Positions 59,866-64,000 of a stretch of DNA of 64,000 bases are shown in pieces. Numbering within the stretch: position 1 is the first letter of the stretch; each line of letters begins with the position of its first letter. A program made the translations under genes and the position numbers. The DNA is taken from positions 1 to 64,000 of the IMG/VR virus record IMGVR_UViG_3300010885_025649; one strand, given 5' to 3'. Origin of the DNA: a virus. The notes beneath the pieces are model-generated. The model was not told the origin of the DNA. It worked only from the letters and a program-made list of their open reading frames with translations, and searched no databases.

Positions 59866-61296
59866 ATGGGATTAACTTTACAAGGGGCAACTTCTAATAA
59901 CCTAGCTGAAGTAGATGCATTAAACCAATTACTTATACGTCCTGCACAAACAGCTACTAATGCAGGCTATAACTGGATGACTACTCTAGGAGATGAAGGA
60001 ACTATCACGGGCTCTAAACTTACACGGGATTTAGAACTAAGCAGCAACCGCCGTTTACGGCAAGGTACAGATACGCCACTTTGGAGTGAAAGCTTTAACT
60101 ATACAGCACAGAATACTAATAACTGGGGCTTAGGATTAACTACCATGACCGTGAGTTTTGCTTCTGGCTATCTGAGCTTGAACTCTGGCTCTAGTGTGGC
60201 CTCTGGCGCGGTTGCTCGTATAATTTCTTACCGCTATTTTCCACTGTACGGAGAGCAGGGGGTGTCTTTCCGTGCAACCTGCATTATCACCCAAACTCCC
60301 CAGACCTCAAATATTATAGAGATGGGCTTTGGCGTAGCTCCAGCCTCGACCGCAGCAGTCACGGATGGCATCTTGTTCCGTTATAGCACTGGTGGAATAT
60401 TACAAGGGGTACTCAACTTTAACGGCGCAGAAACAACGGCTACCCTTCCAACGCCAACATCAGGAGTAGACCACATTTACATGATCCGCGCAGACGTAAC
60501 CGCAACCGAGTTCTGGGTTGACGGGGTACTTCAGGCAACTATTGCTACCCCCGCTGGACAGTCTGGCCCATGCCTAAACCCATACCAACCAATATTTTTC
60601 CGTAACGCCAACAGCGCTGCAACCGCCGTAGCTCAAGTTCTACGTATTGCAGAAGTTCACCTATTCGCACGGGATGTACCCCTGGCAAAATCCTGGCCCT
60701 CTATCCTAGCAGGTATGGGTCAAAACGCTAACGTAGGCGGAAACGGGGAAACCCAAGGTTCCACTGCACAGCATGCCAACAACACTACTCCTGCTGCCGC
60801 AACTCCAACTAACACTACAGCAGCATTAGGTACGGGCTTTGGTGGGCAATTCCAAATGAACGCACAGGCTGCTGCTGCTACTGATTTTATAGTTCAGTCA
60901 TATCAGAACCCCTCTTGGTCTGTAAACATCCCAGCTAAAACGATTCTGATCTACGGGGTAAAAATAGCTCCTCTAAACCTTGGCGCAGCCGTAGCTACAA
61001 CAGCAACATCTATTCTTTGGACACTAAACGTAGGCCACAGCAACGTGTCCTTAGCCACCACCGAAGCAGCTAACACTAAAGCTCCCCGAAGAATTGAACT
61101 TGGCATCTCGTCCTGGTTGGTAGGTGCGGCTGTTGGCGCTCAACCTCAAAACGGAGATGTATGGGTACCATTTACGGTTCCCCTTGTGGTTTACCCCGGG
61201 GAGTTCGTAGCGGTTTCTGCTAAGTTCTTAGCCGGTACAGCTACAGCATCTCAAGTAATCTTTGTGGCTGTAACCTTTGATGCAGTCAAAGAATAA
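59866..61296 (+). CDS. Virion/receptor-binding protein with GC-rich imported domain
   Basis: 476 residues. The first 60 residues match neighbouring base composition. From about base 60040 to the stop the sequence becomes much richer in GC: one 60-base line at 60481 has 34 G+C by hand count against 19 at 61681. This part encodes a beta-sandwich (SGYLSLNSGSS, DGILFRYSTGGILQGVLNF, HIYMIRADVTATEFWVDG) like LamG/concanavalin-type tail domains, followed by a second beta domain. Likely a receptor-binding or appendage protein acquired partly by recombination. Ribosome binding site AAAGGA. Confidence 0.65.
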   Translation: MGLTLQGATSNNLAEVDALNQLLIRPAQTATNAGYNWMTTLGDEGTITGSKLTRDLELSSNRRLRQGTDTPLWSESFNYTAQNTNNWGLGLTTMTVSFASGYLSLNSGSSVASGAVARIISYRYFPLYGEQGVSFRATCIITQTPQTSNIIEMGFGVAPASTAAVTDGILFRYSTGGILQGVLNFNGAETTATLPTPTSGVDHIYMIRADVTATEFWVDGVLQATIATPAGQSGPCLNPYQPIFFRNANSAATAVAQVLRIAEVHLFARDVPLAKSWPSILAGMGQNANVGGNGETQGSTAQHANNTTPAAATPTNTTAALGTGFGGQFQMNAQAAAATDFIVQSYQNPSWSVNIPAKTILIYGVKIAPLNLGAAVATTATSILWTLNVGHSNVSLATTEAANTKAPRRIELGISSWLVGAAVGAQPQNGDVWVPFTVPLVVYPGEFVAVSAKFLAGTATASQVIFVAVTFDAVKE

Positions 61297-61309
61297 GGAG
61301 TATTAATAT

Positions 61310-61843
61310 ATGACAGCACTACTATTTCCATTAACAATTGAACAAGGCGGAACTTACTCTAATACCTTTATCTTAGGCACAACTACAGGTACAGGAGTAG
61401 TAAGTACTACTGGAACTACTACAGTAACTGGAAGTAATGGAACATTATTTACTAAATACTTTACGGTAGGAAATAAGATCAGAATTCAAGGAGAAGTACA
61501 AACTATAGCTACTATAGTAAGTGACACCCAGTTAACAACTTCAAGTGCTTTTGGAGTTTATACTAAAGCTAGTTATGGTAAAGTATATGATCTAACTAAT
61601 TGTTCAGTTAGTAGTCAAATACGTATTGGAGATATAAATACAGAACTTATTGCCACCTTCTCAACAACAATAGTAACTCCAACTAGTGGAATATTTAAGT
61701 TTAGTTTAGCTTCATCTATTACAGAAGCTTTAGTTGCTGGAACTTATCAATATGATTTATTTATTCATTACGCAGATGGAACATATGCCAAGTTATTATA
61801 TGGGCCGGTTACAGTAATTGCAAGCACAACAATAATTCCCTAA
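61310..61843 (+). CDS. Baseplate upper protein-like, paralogue A
   Basis: 177 residues. The frame LFPLTIEQGGTYS at the N-terminus and YQYDLFIHYADGTYAKLLYGPVTV at the C-terminus resembles the BppU N-terminal type domain of siphophage baseplates. A GVVSTTGTTTVTG..GTLFTKYFTVG module of about 55 residues is inserted between them. It shares this whole layout with the next gene, so they arose by tandem duplication, and the inserted module also occurs in the reversed gene at 7730-8485. AAGGAG Shine-Dalgarno. Confidence 0.65.
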   Translation: MTALLFPLTIEQGGTYSNTFILGTTTGTGVVSTTGTTTVTGSNGTLFTKYFTVGNKIRIQGEVQTIATIVSDTQLTTSSAFGVYTKASYGKVYDLTNCSVSSQIRIGDINTELIATFSTTIVTPTSGIFKFSLASSITEALVAGTYQYDLFIHYADGTYAKLLYGPVTVIASTTIIP

Positions 61844-61852
61844 GGTAAAATC

Positions 61853-62440
61853 ATGAGTTCAATCTTATATCCATTAATAATTGAACAGGGGGCAGACTTT
61901 AACAATGTGTTTATAGTAGGCACTACTAATGGACTCGGAGTAGTAAGTACTACTGGAACTACTACTGTTATTGGAACCAGTGGAACACTATTTACCAAAT
62001 ACTTTACTGTAGGAAATAGAATTAGAATTGTTGATGAAGTACAAACCATAGCTACTATAGTTAATGATAGTCAATTAACTACTTCAAATGCTTTTAGTAT
62101 CTTTAATAAACAAACTTATGGACAGGTTTATAATTTAACTGGTTGCACTTTTAAAGCACAAATAAGAATTGGAGATAATACTACCGAACTAATAGCAACA
62201 TTCACAATAACAATAACTAATGCTTTTAATGGAACATTTGAACTAATCTTACCGGCAATAACAACTGCCAACATTAGTCCGGGTGTTTACCAGTATGATT
62301 TATTTATAACATATACTAATGGAGATGTTAGTAGACTTTTATATGGAGATGTTACTGTATTAGCTCAAACAACAGATCCATCAGTAAATAGTAATACAGG
62401 TCAGGCCATTGGATTATTACTAGCACTCACACAAGCATAA
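61853..62440 (+). CDS. Baseplate upper protein-like, paralogue B
   Basis: 195 residues, clearly paralogous to the preceding gene: LYPLIIEQGADFNNVFIVGTT, then GVVSTTGTTTVIGTSGTLFTKYFTVGN, then YQYDLFITYTNGDVSRLLYGDVTV. It adds an 18-residue C-terminal extension (PSVNSNTGQAIGLLLAL). Divergence between the copies is moderate, and both frames are intact. They may form a hetero-oligomer or bind different partners. Confidence 0.65.
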   Translation: MSSILYPLIIEQGADFNNVFIVGTTNGLGVVSTTGTTTVIGTSGTLFTKYFTVGNRIRIVDEVQTIATIVNDSQLTTSNAFSIFNKQTYGQVYNLTGCTFKAQIRIGDNTTELIATFTITITNAFNGTFELILPAITTANISPGVYQYDLFITYTNGDVSRLLYGDVTVLAQTTDPSVNSNTGQAIGLLLALTQA

Positions 62441-62449
62441 GAGGTATTC

Positions 62450-63559
62450 ATGTCAATTCAAGTAACACCAGGATCAGGAGTTAGCGTAGCCACAGATCTA
62501 GCTGCTGGAGATAATTACCAAATAGTTAAATTAAACTGGGGAGACCTGGGAGCTACACAGCCAGCTACCTTAAGCAATCCATTCCCTATGCAAGCGCCTA
62601 ATGGCATCCTAACTCTTCATACGGATGCAACTCCTGCTACTCAAACTATTACTGCTGCTGATGTGGCCTCTTCAACGGGTAGTGGAGCTAACTCTCAGAC
62701 CATTATTACGGGAACACCCACAGCTAACTCTACTGCAACTTTTACAGTAAGTAACTATGATACAGCAACTGTACAAGTTACAGGTACTTGGGTAGGAACA
62801 TTACAAAGTGAAATCTCTTTAGATGGTGGAGTTACTTGGTATTTAAGAACTGTACACCAAGCAGGTACTACAAGTTATACTACCTCATTTACTGCTAACT
62901 TTGCTGGCGGTGTTGTAGTTGGTGGCTATACTACTTATAGAATAAGATGTACAGCATATACTTCCGGAACCGCTACCGTAAAACTTATCACAAGTCTAAA
63001 CCCTAATCTAGTACATATTTCCAGTGGATTACCTCCGGGTACTAATAGTATTGGAGCTATTACTAATACTACATTTGCAGCCACTCAAAGCGGCACATGG
63101 AATATCGGAACGATAACTACATTACCCTCATTACCTGCTGGAGCAAATGCTATTGGATCTATTACCAATACCACCTTTGCATCCACACAAAGTGGCACAT
63201 GGACAGTAAGAACGCAAGACGGCGCTGGAACAGCTTTAACCTCTACTAGTGGAGTATTAGATGTTAATACTAAACCCACTATTAGCTTTACTACTCCCAG
63301 TGCTACCGGAGCTACTGTTACTACAACAAGTTCCACAGTATTAGCTTCAAATGCTAGTCGTAAATATGCTTCTATTATTAATTATGGAGCTGTGGATTGC
63401 TTTCTTAACTTAACTAGTGCCGCCACATTAACTACAGGTATATACCTTAAAGCTGGTGGAGGTCAATATGAAATTACCACAGGAACACTACATGGATTAG
63501 CAGTTACAGGAATTGTAGCCAGTGGAACAACAACACTTTGTATTTTAGAAGGAACCTAA
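62450..63559 (+). CDS. Virion structural protein with repeated TFA.TQSGTW units
   Basis: 369 residues. The N-terminal half has a beta-sandwich domain (SNYDTATVQVTGTWVGTLQSEISLDGGVTWY), the pattern of appendage proteins. The middle has two copies of IG.ITNTTFA.TQSGTW separated by GTITTLPSLPAGAN, a short tandem repeat. The last 80 residues form a compact beta domain (NASRKYASIINYGAVDCFLNL) seen widely at the ends of phage structural proteins. Ribosome binding site AGAGG. A virion role is inferred; it is encoded just before the possible esterase. Confidence 0.65.
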   Translation: MSIQVTPGSGVSVATDLAAGDNYQIVKLNWGDLGATQPATLSNPFPMQAPNGILTLHTDATPATQTITAADVASSTGSGANSQTIITGTPTANSTATFTVSNYDTATVQVTGTWVGTLQSEISLDGGVTWYLRTVHQAGTTSYTTSFTANFAGGVVVGGYTTYRIRCTAYTSGTATVKLITSLNPNLVHISSGLPPGTNSIGAITNTTFAATQSGTWNIGTITTLPSLPAGANAIGSITNTTFASTQSGTWTVRTQDGAGTALTSTSGVLDVNTKPTISFTTPSATGATVTTTSSTVLASNASRKYASIINYGAVDCFLNLTSAATLTTGIYLKAGGGQYEITTGTLHGLAVTGIVASGTTTLCILEGT

Positions 63560-63561
63560 TA

Positions 63562-64000
63562 ATGCCAGTACGTAATTCAACACAACCAACAAATAGTCAA
63601 TTAGCTTCAGCAATTGCTCAGTATAATCCTGGGGGAATTGCTCTATTAGATAACCGCGGTAATACAGTTAGAGATACTACTAATCCCACAGTAGTTATTG
63701 GCTCAGGTACCGGGGGTAACTATCCTACATCAGCTATTAGTAGTCCTGTCGCAGGGGTACCATTATTTCCTTGGTTAAGAAATGCTAATAGATTAAATAC
63801 TTGTTATAGTTATTCTCATGGTGCTATAGAAAGAGCAGAATCAATTGCTCCCGCTTATAACGCTATAGAAAGTAATGCTGTAAGTAATCCTAATACTAAA
63901 GGTAATGTAAGAGTACATTTCTATTCAGATGCCCCTCAAATAGGTTTCGTTGTTAGAGGTCAAGCAGGTTTACAATATAGAGTTATTGTAGAAGGGGTTG
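63562..64000 (+). CDS. Putative SGNH-type hydrolase/tail protein (3' truncated by the window)
   Basis: 146 residues to the window edge, starting two bases after the previous stop (ATG at 63562; upstream AGGAACC). The frame is open and continues outside. Residues about 112-146 read NVRVHFYSDAPQIGFVVRG....YRVIVEG. That resembles the jelly-roll segment found before the catalytic part of phage SGNH/GDSL esterase proteins (V-R-F-x-T-D-A-P .. R-V-x-V-D-G). The catalytic GDS motif, if present, lies beyond the window. Confidence 0.45.
   Translation, partial: MPVRNSTQPTNSQLASAIAQYNPGGIALLDNRGNTVRDTTNPTVVIGSGTGGNYPTSAISSPVAGVPLFPWLRNANRLNTCYSYSHGAIERAESIAPAYNAIESNAVSNPNTKGNVRVHFYSDAPQIGFVVRGQAGLQYRVIVEGV

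Noticed and set aside
1-64000. CRISPR arrays, tRNA genes, insertion sequences, integrase or attachment sites
   Set aside because: Reading the few intergenic gaps showed no regularly spaced repeats, no cloverleaf with a TTC.A.. arm, and no transposase or integrase motifs. A tRNAscan or CRISPR search was not possible.

Overview
The window is a 64 kb piece of a large, AT-rich tailed double-stranded DNA bacteriophage (Caudoviricetes). The evidence is a terminase large subunit, several tail or baseplate proteins, virion peptidoglycan hydrolases, an almost complete phage-type replication and nucleotide-metabolism module, nearly gapless gene packing with many 4-base stop/start overlaps, and no rRNA, tRNA or host housekeeping genes. 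Both ends cut through genes, so the genome continues on each side. A tail protein resembling the DUF4815-type fibre/baseplate proteins of large myoviruses suggests, but does not prove, a contractile tail. The host cannot be named from the sequence.

Layout. (1) 2-22201, mostly + strand: tail/baseplate and other virion genes, the terminase large subunit, and a 4242-residue giant virion protein. That protein has a degenerate PLD-like region, many Gly/Ala-rich hydrophobic segments, short peptide repeats, a caspase-fold (clan CD) protease-like domain, a tail lysozyme and an M23 endopeptidase. One gene (7730-8485) is reversed inside this block. (2) 22198-58517, minus strand except for one HNH gene: early/replication genes. 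Nucleotide supply: nrdA, nrdB, dUTPase, dNMP kinase. Replication: DnaG-type primase, family A polymerase, a DnaX-like clamp loader and probable sliding clamp, SF1 and SF2 helicases, RNase HII. Repair and recombination: a family 4-like uracil-DNA glycosylase, a RecB-like nuclease, two resolvase-like nucleases, an RNA ligase. Others: PhoH, a Dps-like ferritin, a membrane fatty-acid-hydroxylase-like protein, a MoxR ATPase/VWA pair, a metallophosphoesterase, and small regulators. (3) 58574-64000, + strand: a second virion block with a collagen-like tail fibre, a chimeric receptor-binding candidate of markedly higher GC, two tandem paralogues, and a truncated gene that may encode an SGNH-type hydrolase.

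Five homing-type elements sit in or near the replication genes: one intein in NrdA placed exactly before the catalytic cysteine, two paralogous inteins in NrdB placed directly after the metal-binding glutamates of the two ExxH motifs, a group I intron with a LAGLIDADG endonuclease splitting polA at the TGR motif, and a free-standing HNH gene. Working together, the early genes would make dNTPs, exclude uracil, and prime, extend and resolve phage DNA with little host help. The late genes package it and build a virion carrying its own cell-wall-degrading and possibly self-processing giant protein.

Functional calls rest on motifs read by eye. No database search was possible.
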